Of a DNA stretch of 64,000 nt, positions 54,288 to 62,638 are shown piece by piece (the first letter of the stretch is position 1; each line of letters begins with the position of its first letter). The position numbers were made by a program, and so were the translations under genes. This DNA comes from Burkholderia ambifaria (GTDB lineage Bacteria; Pseudomonadota; Gammaproteobacteria; Burkholderiales; Burkholderiaceae): positions 62,001-126,000 of the forward strand of contig NZ_LKPJ01000010.1 of the NCBI RefSeq assembly GCF_001443045.1. Direction: 5' to 3'. Under the pieces are notes generated by a model. The model was given only the letters and a program-made list of their open reading frames with translations. It did no database searches and was not told where the DNA came from.

Positions 54288-56764
54288 GCGCGACCTCCCG
54301 TCGGATCACGATGCGGGCGGCTCGCGGCCGCGGCGCGCGGCGCGAGGATCGCCGCGAACGCGAGCGCGAGCATCGCGCCGGGGCCGACCGTCAGCCCGAA
54401 GGTTTCGAGCAGCGGCACGCGCGACAACGCGAGCAGGCCGAAGCCGGCGACTGTCGCGAGGTTCGCGATCAGCAGCGACACGAGGGTGTACGGCGTGACC
54501 GGTTGCGCGGCGTCGCGCTTGCAGAAGAACAGCGCGTAGTTCGAGCCGACCGCGACGATCAGCAGCATCCCGACGAGGTGCAGGATCGTCAGCTGCACGC
54601 CGGCGAGCGCGAAGCCGGCCGTCACCACGAGCACGGCCGCGATGAGCGGCGCGAGCGCGCGCACGACGCGGCGCGGCGAGCGCAGCGCGATCAGCAGCAG
54701 CACGGCGATCGCCGCGAAACCTGCGAGCGACAGCCGGATGTCCTCGTGCACGTAGTTCACGTACAGGCGGTCGGCCTCGGCCTTCATGTCGACGAACAGC
54801 GCGTCGGGCACGCCGGCGCGCGCGACGGCCGCGCGGATCGGCGCGGCGTCGAGCGCAGGCGCCGCCGCCGATGCGCCGCGGGCGGCGTCCGGCGCGCGCA
54901 GCGGCAGCATCGCGCTCCAGCGGCCCGCGCGCTCGGTCAGCAGCGCGTCGACGGCGAGCGCCATCGACGTGCCGCGCAGGTCCGCGCGCGTGAGCAGCGG
55001 CGCGTGGCGCGCGGCCTCGACATCGGCGATGAACGGTGCGAACAGCTCGGGCCTGACTGAAATCGGCTGGTTCGCGACGGCAGCGCGCATGCGCTCGGCA
55101 AGCACGCCGGCATCCGGCAGGCTCGCCTGGCGCGCGCGCTGCGCGGCGTCGCTCGGCAGGTAGCGCGCGGGACTTTCGAAGCCCGCGAGCGCACCGCGAT
55201 CGACGAGCGGCTGCAATTGCGCGGCGACCTGCTCGGCGCGCTCGAGCGCAGCCTGTTCGGTCGGCGCCGAAATCACGACGAGGTAGCGCACGTCCGGTGC
55301 GCCGACATCGGCGCGAAGGCGCGCGTCGAGTGCCTGCGCGCGGGCGGGAACGGGGCTGAGCGCGGCGAGCTCGCGGCTCCACAGACCGTCGCGATGCAGC
55401 ACGAGCGTCGCGCACGCGGCGAGTACGAGCACGGCGAGCGGCCAGCGCAGCCGCGGCGCCGCAGCGGCCGCCCGCGCGAGCACCGCGCCGACGCGCGACA
55501 CGTCGCGAATCGCGACGTCCTCGCCGCGCAGGTGCGGCAGCACGAAGCGCGTGACGAGCGCGGCGGCCGTCAGCCCGACGATCGAATACAACCCGAGCTG
55601 CACGAGGCCCGGAAAGCCGGAGAACAGCATCGACGCGAAACCGCACACGGACGTCAGCACGCCGAGCCGGATCGTCGGCCAGTACGCGGCGAGCCACGCG
55701 CGCGTCGCGTCGGCGGGCCGCGTGGCGCCGCGCGAGCTGGCCTGCGCCGATTGCACGAACAGGTAGATCGAATAGTCGACGGCTTCTCCGATCAGCGTCG
55801 TACCGAAGCCGAGCGTCAGCCCGTGCACCGTGCCGAACGCGATGCTGACCGCCGCGATCCCGGCCGCAACGCCGGTCAGCACCGGCAGCAGCCCCAGCGC
55901 GAGCGTGCGCGGCGAGCGGTACAGCGACAGCAGCAGTGCGATGATCAGCACGACGCTTGCCGTCGACAGCCGCTCGACGTCGTGCCGGATCGTGTCGCGC
56001 GTGTCGACCGAGAACACGCCGGGGCCCGTCATCGCGAGCGTGTACGCGGCCGGGTTCGGCAGCGTCTGAGCCGCGGCGGAGAACGCGCGGCGCACCGCGT
56101 CGATCGCGCGGGCCTGCGCGTCGGTATCGGCGCCGGCAGCGGCCGTCTGCACGACGAGCACCGCGCGTGTGCCGTCGCGCGACGCCCACACGCCGTCGCG
56201 CATCGCGGGCTGCGCGCCGCTGTCGAGCCGATCGACGAGCGTGGCCACTTCGCCGGTCGGGTCGCGCGGCAGCATCGCCTTCGCGACGAGGCCCGCCGAC
56301 GAGCTCAGCAGGTCGAGGCTGTCGCCGAGCGCCTGGTGCAGGCCGTCCGCGCTGAAGCGCTGCGGCGTGACGGCCGGGCTCAGCAGGTAGCGATGGTCGA
56401 ACACAAATTGTTGGTCGCGCGCGTCGTTCACGGCCTCGCCGTTGTTGATCGCCGAGAATTGCCGGTCGGCGCGCAGCGTGCCGGCGACGCGCCGCGACAG
56501 CGCGGCACGCGTGGCCGCATCGCCGCCGTCGATCGCGACGAGGATCAGCCGCGACACGATGCCGTCGCGCAGTTGATCGACGAGCACGCGCTGCCCGGCG
56601 CTCGGCGCGCGCGGCAGGAACGCGGACAGGTCGGCCGTGAAATTCGCGCGGGCGATCGCGATCCCGCATGCGACGAGCGCGAGCAGCCACACGAGCACGG
56701 CGCGCTGCCGCAATGCGGGCAGGCGCTGCGTGACGGATGCGGGCGGCCGGGTGCGTTCGTCCAT
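54284..56764 (-). CDS. MMPL/RND-superfamily lipid exporter
   Basis: An 826-residue integral membrane protein with two repeats of one helix, a large periplasmic loop and five helices. The first half has LTLGFGTTLIGEAVDYSIYL and the second LHLVGMLLIVAVGSNYALFF, each with the RND-type proton-relay Asp/Asn region. Family members such as those in aryl-polyene clusters move lipids across the inner membrane. The start ATG 56764 overlaps the LolA-like stop (TGATG); the stop overlaps the deacetylase ATG. Confidence 0.9.
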   Translation of the reverse strand: MDERTRPPASVTQRLPALRQRAVLVWLLALVACGIAIARANFTADLSAFLPRAPSAGQRVLVDQLRDGIVSRLILVAIDGGDAATRAALSRRVAGTLRADRQFSAINNGEAVNDARDQQFVFDHRYLLSPAVTPQRFSADGLHQALGDSLDLLSSSAGLVAKAMLPRDPTGEVATLVDRLDSGAQPAMRDGVWASRDGTRAVLVVQTAAAGADTDAQARAIDAVRRAFSAAAQTLPNPAAYTLAMTGPGVFSVDTRDTIRHDVERLSTASVVLIIALLLSLYRSPRTLALGLLPVLTGVAAGIAAVSIAFGTVHGLTLGFGTTLIGEAVDYSIYLFVQSAQASSRGATRPADATRAWLAAYWPTIRLGVLTSVCGFASMLFSGFPGLVQLGLYSIVGLTAAALVTRFVLPHLRGEDVAIRDVSRVGAVLARAAAAAPRLRWPLAVLVLAACATLVLHRDGLWSRELAALSPVPARAQALDARLRADVGAPDVRYLVVISAPTEQAALERAEQVAAQLQPLVDRGALAGFESPARYLPSDAAQRARQASLPDAGVLAERMRAAVANQPISVRPELFAPFIADVEAARHAPLLTRADLRGTSMALAVDALLTERAGRWSAMLPLRAPDAARGASAAAPALDAAPIRAAVARAGVPDALFVDMKAEADRLYVNYVHEDIRLSLAGFAAIAVLLLIALRSPRRVVRALAPLIAAVLVVTAGFALAGVQLTILHLVGMLLIVAVGSNYALFFCKRDAAQPVTPYTLVSLLIANLATVAGFGLLALSRVPLLETFGLTVGPGAMLALAFAAILAPRAAAASRPHRDPTGGRA

Positions 56765-57420
56765 CAGTTCGCCGGGACGGGTTGCAGGCGCATCATCGAA
56801 TGGTCGCCGTCGGCCTGCCGGATCGCGACACTGCGCAACACGTCGCGCGAGCCTTCGAGCGTGATCGTGCTGACGACCTTCAGCATTCGCGAGTCGAGCG
56901 GCGTGAGCGTCAGCGTCCAGTCGTCGCCGCGACCGGCGAGCGCGACCTTGTAGACCTGCTCGAGCGCGTAGCGGTTGCCGGCGAGCGTCGCGCGAATGCT
57001 GTCGATGAACGCGCCGAGCTCCGGATATCGGGCGAGCGCGAGCGTGTATTTGCGGTTGTTGCGCTCGACCGTGAGCATGTCGCCGTCGACGACGAGATGT
57101 TCGGGCTTCGGGTTCAGCGTGTGCTTCTCGAGATGGTCGGGCGCGACGAACACCAGCTCGCCCGACGATTCGACCGGTTGCGTGGCGATCGACAGCGTCT
57201 TCGTTTCGGTGAACGTCGCGCGTCCGGACTTGTGCTGCGCGAGCGTCGACATCAGCCGGTCGAGGGTCCACGCCGAACCGGTGTCGGCCGCCTGCGCGGG
57301 CAGGGCGAGCGCGACGGCGGTCGTGACGGCGAACATGCGCGCGGCGCGGCGCAGCGCGAGCGGGGACGACAGCGGGAGCATCGGCAAGAACATCGGCAAA
57401 AAGCGGCGAACGGCGGTCAT
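56764..57420 (-). CDS. LolA-like outer-membrane lipid/lipoprotein carrier
   Basis: A 218-residue periplasmic protein. An unusual long N-terminal region with two hydrophobic stretches precedes a signal-like sequence ending LPAQA (about residue 45). The mature part matches the LolA fold, with MSTLAQHKSGRATFTETK, SSGELVFVAPDHLEKH and TPLDSRMLKVVSTITLEG. Such carriers in aryl-polyene clusters are thought to shuttle the lipid-linked pigment to the outer membrane. The start could also lie at an internal ATG (MFAVTT). It overlaps its neighbours on both sides. Confidence 0.82.
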   Translation of the reverse strand: MTAVRRFLPMFLPMLPLSSPLALRRAARMFAVTTAVALALPAQAADTGSAWTLDRLMSTLAQHKSGRATFTETKTLSIATQPVESSGELVFVAPDHLEKHTLNPKPEHLVVDGDMLTVERNNRKYTLALARYPELGAFIDSIRATLAGNRYALEQVYKVALAGRGDDWTLTLTPLDSRMLKVVSTITLEGSRDVLRSVAIRQADGDHSMMRLQPVPAN

Positions 57421-58391
57421 GCGTCGGAATCCCTCGTGGCGGACAGGTCGGTGCACGCACGCGCATCGTCGCGGCGCGCGGCAGCCTCGCTGGTCTGCCA
57501 GAAATCGAAATAGTTGAACCAGTTGTACGGTGCCGCGCGACAGTACCGCTCGAGCAGCGCGACGTAGCGCGCGAGCGCCGCGTCGACGGCCGCCGCGCGC
57601 GTGTCGCGACTCACGCCGGAGAAATCGGCGAGCGTCTCGAAGTGCACATCGTAGCGGTTGCCGTCGCGATAGAGGCCCGTCATGAACAGCACCGGGCGCC
57701 GCAGCATCGCGGCCATGTACAGCGGCCCGAGCGGGAACGCGGCCGGCATGCCGAGCAGCGGCAGCCGCCGCAGCGACGCGGCCGCGTCGTCGAGCAGCGT
57801 GCGGTCGGCGAGCATCCCGACCATGCAGTTCGCGTCGAGACGCTCGCGCACCTTCAGCATCGAGTCGACCTGCCCGAGCGGAATCACTTCCGGCTTCGCG
57901 GCCGGATTCACGGCGGCGAGCGTCGCGTTGATCTTGCGCGCGTTCTCTTCGAACATCGTGACGACGACGCGCAGGTCCGGACGCGTGCGGCCGATCGCAC
58001 GCACGACTTCGAAGCTGCCGAGGTGCGCGCCCATCAGGAATGCGCCGCGTCTGCCGGCGAGCGCGTCGTCGACGCGCGTTTCGCCGTGCAGCTGGATGTC
58101 GAACAGGTCGAAGCGGCCGTTCATCAGGTAGATGCGGTCGTGGATCGTCGCCGCGAACGTGAACACGTGCCGGTACACGTCGCGCCAGCGCGCGGGACGG
58201 CCGAGCACGCGGCGCAGGTAGTCGCGCGACGCCGCGCAGGCGACCGGCGAGAACAGCACGAAGTAGATCGCGATGGCGTGCAGCACGACGCGCGACGGCC
58301 GCCGGCCGAAACGCAGCGAGATCCAGGTCATCGCACGCAGCAACGCCGCGTTGCTGCGTTCCTGGCGCTCGGCCCACGCGGTGCGCTTCAT
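57417..58391 (-). CDS. LpxL/HtrB-like lysophospholipid acyltransferase
   Basis: A 324-residue membrane-associated acyltransferase. An N-terminal helix (HAIAIYFVLFSPVAC, ~38-52) anchors it. The catalytic H-x4-E motif is HLGSFE (His123, Glu128), followed by GMLADRT near residue 213 and FPLGPLYMAA in the lipid A acyltransferase family pattern. In the pigment pathway it would attach an acyl chain to a lipid or sugar headgroup. The ATGA overlap at 58388-58391 couples it to the ligase gene. Confidence 0.85.
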   Translation of the reverse strand: MKRTAWAERQERSNAALLRAMTWISLRFGRRPSRVVLHAIAIYFVLFSPVACAASRDYLRRVLGRPARWRDVYRHVFTFAATIHDRIYLMNGRFDLFDIQLHGETRVDDALAGRRGAFLMGAHLGSFEVVRAIGRTRPDLRVVVTMFEENARKINATLAAVNPAAKPEVIPLGQVDSMLKVRERLDANCMVGMLADRTLLDDAAASLRRLPLLGMPAAFPLGPLYMAAMLRRPVLFMTGLYRDGNRYDVHFETLADFSGVSRDTRAAAVDAALARYVALLERYCRAAPYNWFNYFDFWQTSEAAARRDDARACTDLSATRDSDA

Positions 58392-60217
58392 GGCTGCGCG
58401 CCGTCCGGTGCGGCCGGCGGCGCGGACAGCACGCCGGTCGCGACCTCGCGTGCGCCGGCGCGCAGCGTGAAGCGAATCGAACCGCCGGCCGCCGCATCGA
58501 ACGCGAGATCGAGCGGTTCGCCGGGCGCGACCGGGCTCAGGAATTTCGCGGAAGCCAGGCGCCAGGTATCGAGCGGGCGATTCAGCGACGCGCCAAGTGC
58601 GGCGATCGCGTGATCGAGCAGCACGACACCCGGCACGATCGGATGACCGGGGAAATGACCGGGCAGCGCCGGGTGATCGGCGGGAATCGTGAACGCGAGC
58701 GGCGCATCCGTTTCGCCGCGATCGGGCAAGTCGGCCGCGGCGACGCGCGTGTGCCGTGCGACGAGCGCGGCGAGCACGTCACGCGGCAGCTTGCCCGTTT
58801 CGTTGCGCGGCAGTGCGTCGACGAACACGAGCGGACGCGGCATGAACGCGGGATCGATCCGTTCGCGCAGCGCGCGCTGCAGATCGGCCGCGGCGAGCGT
58901 CGGTGCGACCACGAGCGCGACGAGGCGCGTGACCGGTTCGCGGGCCGCATCGGCGTCGGCCGGTGCGGCTTCGTCCGGCATGAAGAACACGCCGTCGACG
59001 ACGCCGGCGATCGCGTTCAGCTGATGATTCAGATAGGCGAGCGACGTGCGCTTGCCGGCGATGTTGACGAGGTCCGCCTTGCGGCCGTGCAGCAGGAACC
59101 GGCCGTCGCCGAGCAGCTCGAGCGCGTCGCCCATCGGCACGGGCGTCTCGACGTGTCCGCCCGACGCCCACACGGTCGGGCCGCCGTCGTCGCCCGCGGC
59201 GTCGCGGTCCGGCGCGTCATGTGCATCGCGTGCATCGAGCCGGATGTCCGGGAACAGCTGCCACGTCGCGCCCTGCGACGTGCGGCGCGTCGCGATCTGG
59301 CCGGTCTCGGTGCTGCCGTAGATCTCGACGAGCGGCGCGTTGAGCGCGGCCTCGGCTTCGCACGCGAGTTTTTCCGACAGCGGCGCGGTGGCCGACAGCA
59401 CGAGCGCGGCCGGCGGCAGCGCGTGGCCGGCCGACAGCAGTGCGCGCAGGTGGATCGGCGACGTGACGAGCACGCGCGGCTGCGGGATCGCGTCGAGTTC
59501 GTCGCGAATGTCGACCGGGTAGAACGGCTGGCGGTTGCTGAACGCGAGGCCGCCGATCAGCGCGAGCAGCACCGTCGATTCGAAGCCGTACATGTGCTGC
59601 GCGGGCACGGTGCCGATCAGCGTCGCCGCGCGGCCGTCGAGCAGGCCGAGGCGGTCGGCCGCCGCACGCACGCAGCCGACCAGGAAGCCCCAGGTCTTGC
59701 GGTGCGGCACCGGCGCGCCGGTCGAGCCCGACGTGAACACGTACGCCATGATCCGCGCCGCGTCGATCTGCGGCACCACGCACGGTGCGTCGTCGGGGAG
59801 GTCGCCCGCGGCGGCGTCCGGATACGCGAAGCGCGGCAGGTCGATCGTGCAGTCCGGCGCGTCGTGCAGGCAGAACGCGTCCGGTGCGAACGACGCGAGC
59901 TGGCGCACCATCTCCGGGGTATGCGTCGACGGCAGCAGGCTGATCCTGCCGGCGACGAGTGCCGCGCACAGGCTGACCGCGAAGCGGTAGCGGTCGCGAC
60001 ACACGTTGAACACGTGGCCGCCGGCGGGCAGCGCGGCGGCCACGCGCGCGACGTCGGCGACGAACGCACGCACGGTGACGGGCGTGCCGTCGCGCCAGGC
60101 GATCGTCTGGTCCGGCGAGGAATGGAATACCAGCGGGTGAGTCGGCATAAATCGGCTAAAGCGGGAAGCGGTTGCCGGCGCGGCCGCGATGCGGCGCCGC
60201 GCCAGCCGTGAATTCAT
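58388..60217 (-). CDS. AMP-dependent aryl/acyl ligase fused to a hotdog dehydratase
   Basis: A 609-residue two-domain protein. Residues ~25-470 form an acyl-adenylate ligase with the P-loop-like TSGSTGAP, the YGSTETGQ motif and NETGKLPRD near the end of the domain. The C-terminal ~110 residues are a FabA/FabZ-type hotdog domain with PGHFPGHPIVPGVVLLDH. It could activate hydroxybenzoate (with ACP as acceptor) and help dehydrate intermediates. Separate genes encode these activities in E. coli-type aryl-polyene clusters. Start choice: ATG 60217 overlaps the stop of the upstream gene (ATGA); ATG 60148 would give 586 residues. Confidence 0.85.
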   Translation of the reverse strand: MNSRLARRRIAAAPATASRFSRFMPTHPLVFHSSPDQTIAWRDGTPVTVRAFVADVARVAAALPAGGHVFNVCRDRYRFAVSLCAALVAGRISLLPSTHTPEMVRQLASFAPDAFCLHDAPDCTIDLPRFAYPDAAAGDLPDDAPCVVPQIDAARIMAYVFTSGSTGAPVPHRKTWGFLVGCVRAAADRLGLLDGRAATLIGTVPAQHMYGFESTVLLALIGGLAFSNRQPFYPVDIRDELDAIPQPRVLVTSPIHLRALLSAGHALPPAALVLSATAPLSEKLACEAEAALNAPLVEIYGSTETGQIATRRTSQGATWQLFPDIRLDARDAHDAPDRDAAGDDGGPTVWASGGHVETPVPMGDALELLGDGRFLLHGRKADLVNIAGKRTSLAYLNHQLNAIAGVVDGVFFMPDEAAPADADAAREPVTRLVALVVAPTLAAADLQRALRERIDPAFMPRPLVFVDALPRNETGKLPRDVLAALVARHTRVAAADLPDRGETDAPLAFTIPADHPALPGHFPGHPIVPGVVLLDHAIAALGASLNRPLDTWRLASAKFLSPVAPGEPLDLAFDAAAGGSIRFTLRAGAREVATGVLSAPPAAPDGAQP

Positions 60218-60858
60218 CGTGACGGCTGCGTCGACGCGCGGTACGCGCGCACCGCATCGACCATCCGCGGGCTTGCATCGTGCGGCAGCGCGAAGCGCCG
60301 GCACGCATGCTCGGCGGCGAACATCACGGCGACGAGCGGCAGCGACAGGTAGTTTGCGAACGTCGACCACGCGACGATCGGCGCGGTCGCGAACATCAGC
60401 GTCGACACGGCGGCGATCGCGACGAAGAACAGCGTCCACGCGAGCGTGATGCGCCGCGTGTAGCGCGCGACGGCCGGCGTGATCGAGCCGTGGATCATCG
60501 TTGCGAAACGCGTGCAGAGCGGCACCTGGCCGGCCGCGAGCGTGCGGCCGAACAGCAGCGCCATCGCGAGGTTGAAGCTCGCGTGTTCCAGATACAGGCC
60601 CCATTCGAAATGGCGCGCGAGCGGGATGCGCGCGGCCCACAGCGCGACGGCGGCCAGCAGCCACGCCGGCACGAGCCATGCACGCCGCGGCGAGCGCAGC
60701 GCCGCGCCGAGCGCGAGCAGCAGCGGTGGCACGAGCGCCATCGCGAGGCCGAAGCCGTGCGCGCCGGGCGTCGCGGCCGCGTAATGCGCGCCGATCTGGT
60801 ACGCCGCCACCGCGGCGAGCGCGCCGACGCCGCGCGCGATGCCGAGCGGTGCGCTCAT
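60214..60858 (-). CDS. COG4648 family polytopic membrane protein
   Basis: A 214-residue membrane protein with about six helices (GALAAVAAYQIGAHYA, LAMALVPPLLLALGAAL, LVPAWLLAAVALWAA and three near the C terminus). It belongs to a family that recurs in aryl-polyene clusters without known function. Start ATG 60858 has a GGAG ribosome-binding site 7 bases upstream and is preferred over ATG 60882. It is the first gene of the minus-strand operon; its stop overlaps the ligase start. Confidence 0.8.
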   Translation of the reverse strand: MSAPLGIARGVGALAAVAAYQIGAHYAAATPGAHGFGLAMALVPPLLLALGAALRSPRRAWLVPAWLLAAVALWAARIPLARHFEWGLYLEHASFNLAMALLFGRTLAAGQVPLCTRFATMIHGSITPAVARYTRRITLAWTLFFVAIAAVSTLMFATAPIVAWSTFANYLSLPLVAVMFAAEHACRRFALPHDASPRMVDAVRAYRASTQPSR

Positions 60859-61445
60859 CGCGGCGCTCCGGGCGTGCGACATGGGCGCGCGTTGCCGCCG
60901 GCCGCCGCGGCACGGCGGCGATCGGGCGGGCAAACCGGGGCGAGACAATCGAACGGGCGCGGCATGGCTGCTGGAAACATCGGGCGGATCGGGGGCCGGA
61001 CGCGTTGGTCGGGCTGTCAAACATCAGATGAATGGCGGCCGGGACACGTGTTCCGGCCGGCTGTCGTGCACGCTCATTTTAGGGCCCCGGCGCGGCGGTT
61101 CGAGGTGGGTGCAGCCGGGTTTTGTAACCGAATGTATGGCAGCGCACTGAAGCTTTCGCGGCGGCGATCCATTTCCATCCGAAGCGGCTCAAGCGTCTGC
61201 TGCGATCGGGTCCCGAAACCGGCCGCGGCCGGGGCCCTTCAGTCTGTAACCATTCGCGGTATACGCGCCGATACCCATCGTCTAGAATCCGCGTAACTTT
61301 TACAAATGATCCCCAATAACGCAGGCGGGGAAGCCGGCAGACGCCGGAGGGACGGAGATTCGCGCGCGTTTCGCACGCGCCGGGCGTGCACCGCGGTTGC
61401 CGTTTCCGGGCGCCTCCCGCTGCCATGGGCCGCCTGCCCGCAAGC
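60859..61445. other. Divergent promoter region of the pigment cluster
   Basis: About 590 bases separate the two divergent operons. The part near 61030-61330 is somewhat less GC-rich. TAGAAT at 61283-61288 could be a -10 element for the plus operon, but no matching -35 is clear. Open frames in both directions here look non-coding. No regulator gene or clear operator was found. Confidence 0.5.
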
Positions 61446-61709
61446 ATGATGAACGCACTGGAACAAGAGCTCGCCTCGCTGATCATCGGCGAACTGAATC
61501 TCGAAGACGTCCCGCTCGACACGGTGACGGCCGGGACCCCGCTGTACGGCGAGGGCTTCGGGCTCGACTCCATCGACATCCTGGAAATCGCGCTGCTGAT
61601 CTCGAAGAAGTATGGCTTCGAGCTGCGCTCGGACAATCCGGACAACCAGAAGATCTTCGCGACGCTCGGCGCGCTTGCCGAATACGTCGCCGCGCATCGC
61701 ACGAAGTGA
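61446..61709 (+). CDS. Acyl carrier protein
   Basis: An 87-residue acyl carrier protein with the phosphopantetheine-attachment Ser42 in GFGLDSIDILEIA and the usual four-helix pattern (ALEQELASLIIGEL at the N terminus). It would carry the growing aryl-polyene chain. Start ATG 61446 or 61449 (adjacent ATG codons); no strong ribosome-binding site. It is followed by the ketoreductase after 115 bases. Only one ACP is seen, whereas many aryl-polyene clusters have two. Confidence 0.9.
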   Translation: MMNALEQELASLIIGELNLEDVPLDTVTAGTPLYGEGFGLDSIDILEIALLISKKYGFELRSDNPDNQKIFATLGALAEYVAAHRTK

Positions 61710-61824
61710 CGGCGGCGCGCACGGGCGCGACGCGGCACGCGGAGGATTACGGCATGCGGCGGCGGTCGCTGGACGATACGCCGCCGCGTCGATCGAGGTG
61801 AAACGCGATGAACGGAGCCATTCG

Positions 61825-62541
61825 ATGCGGGCGCTCGTAACGGGCGGCAGCGGCGCACTCGGGCAGGCGATCTGCACGACGCTCGCGCAGGCCGGCCACG
61901 AAGTCTGGGTGCACGCGAACCGGAATCTCGCGCAGGCGCAAGCTGTCGCGCAGCAGATCGTCGCGGCCGGCGGCACCGCGCATGCGATCGCGTTCGACGT
62001 GACCGATGCCGATGCGACGCTCGCCGCGCTCGCGCCGTTCATCGACGACGCGCCGGTGCAGATCCTCGTCAACAACGCGGGTATTCACGACGACGCGCCG
62101 ATGGCCGGCATGTCGCGCCGGCAATGGCAGAGCGTGATCGACGTGACGCTCAACGGTTTTTTCAACGTCACGCAGCCGCTCTTGCTGCCGATGATCCGCA
62201 CGCGACGCGGTCGGATCGTCAACATCGCGTCGGTCGCCGGCGTGACCGGCAACCGCGGACAGGTCAATTACGCTGCCGCGAAGGCGGGGCTGATCGGCGC
62301 GACGAAGTCGCTGTCGCTGGAGCTCGCGTCGCGCGGCATCACGGTGAACGCGGTCGCGCCCGGCATCATCGAATCGCCGATGGCCGAACACGCGTTTCCG
62401 GCCGAACGGATCAAGCAGCTCGTGCCCGCGCAGCGCGCGGGCCGGCCCGACGAAGTCGCGGCGATGGTCGCGTACCTGGTATCCGATGCGGCCGCGTATG
62501 TGACGGGACAGGTGCTGTCCGTCAACGGCGGGCTTGCATGA
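61825..62541 (+). CDS. FabG-like 3-oxoacyl-ACP reductase
   Basis: A 238-residue short-chain dehydrogenase with the cofactor motif VTGGSGALGQAI, NNAGIHDD, and the catalytic VNYAAAKAG (Tyr-x3-Lys) block. It would reduce the beta-keto group in each extension cycle (ApeQ-type role). ATG 61825 has GGAG 8 bases upstream. It lies between the ACP and chorismatase genes; specificity is inferred from this position. Confidence 0.88.
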   Translation: MRALVTGGSGALGQAICTTLAQAGHEVWVHANRNLAQAQAVAQQIVAAGGTAHAIAFDVTDADATLAALAPFIDDAPVQILVNNAGIHDDAPMAGMSRRQWQSVIDVTLNGFFNVTQPLLLPMIRTRRGRIVNIASVAGVTGNRGQVNYAAAKAGLIGATKSLSLELASRGITVNAVAPGIIESPMAEHAFPAERIKQLVPAQRAGRPDEVAAMVAYLVSDAAAYVTGQVLSVNGGLA

Positions 62542-62638
62542 CGACGCGCGCAGCGTCAGCTTGAGCCGAAGCAACGGCGCGCAACGCGGCGCGCGGCCGC
62601 GGTGCCGCGAGCCTGCGCCGCATAGTGAGGAAATCGAA

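Noticed and set aside
54122..56953. Long plus-strand frames opposite the MMPL exporter and deacetylase
   Set aside because: Arg/Gly/Gln-rich shadows; the minus-strand frames carry the domains and overlapping starts.
61079..62075. Minus-strand open frames in and beyond the divergent promoter region
   Set aside because: They run antisense to the ACP and ketoreductase genes and have no motif or ribosome-binding site.
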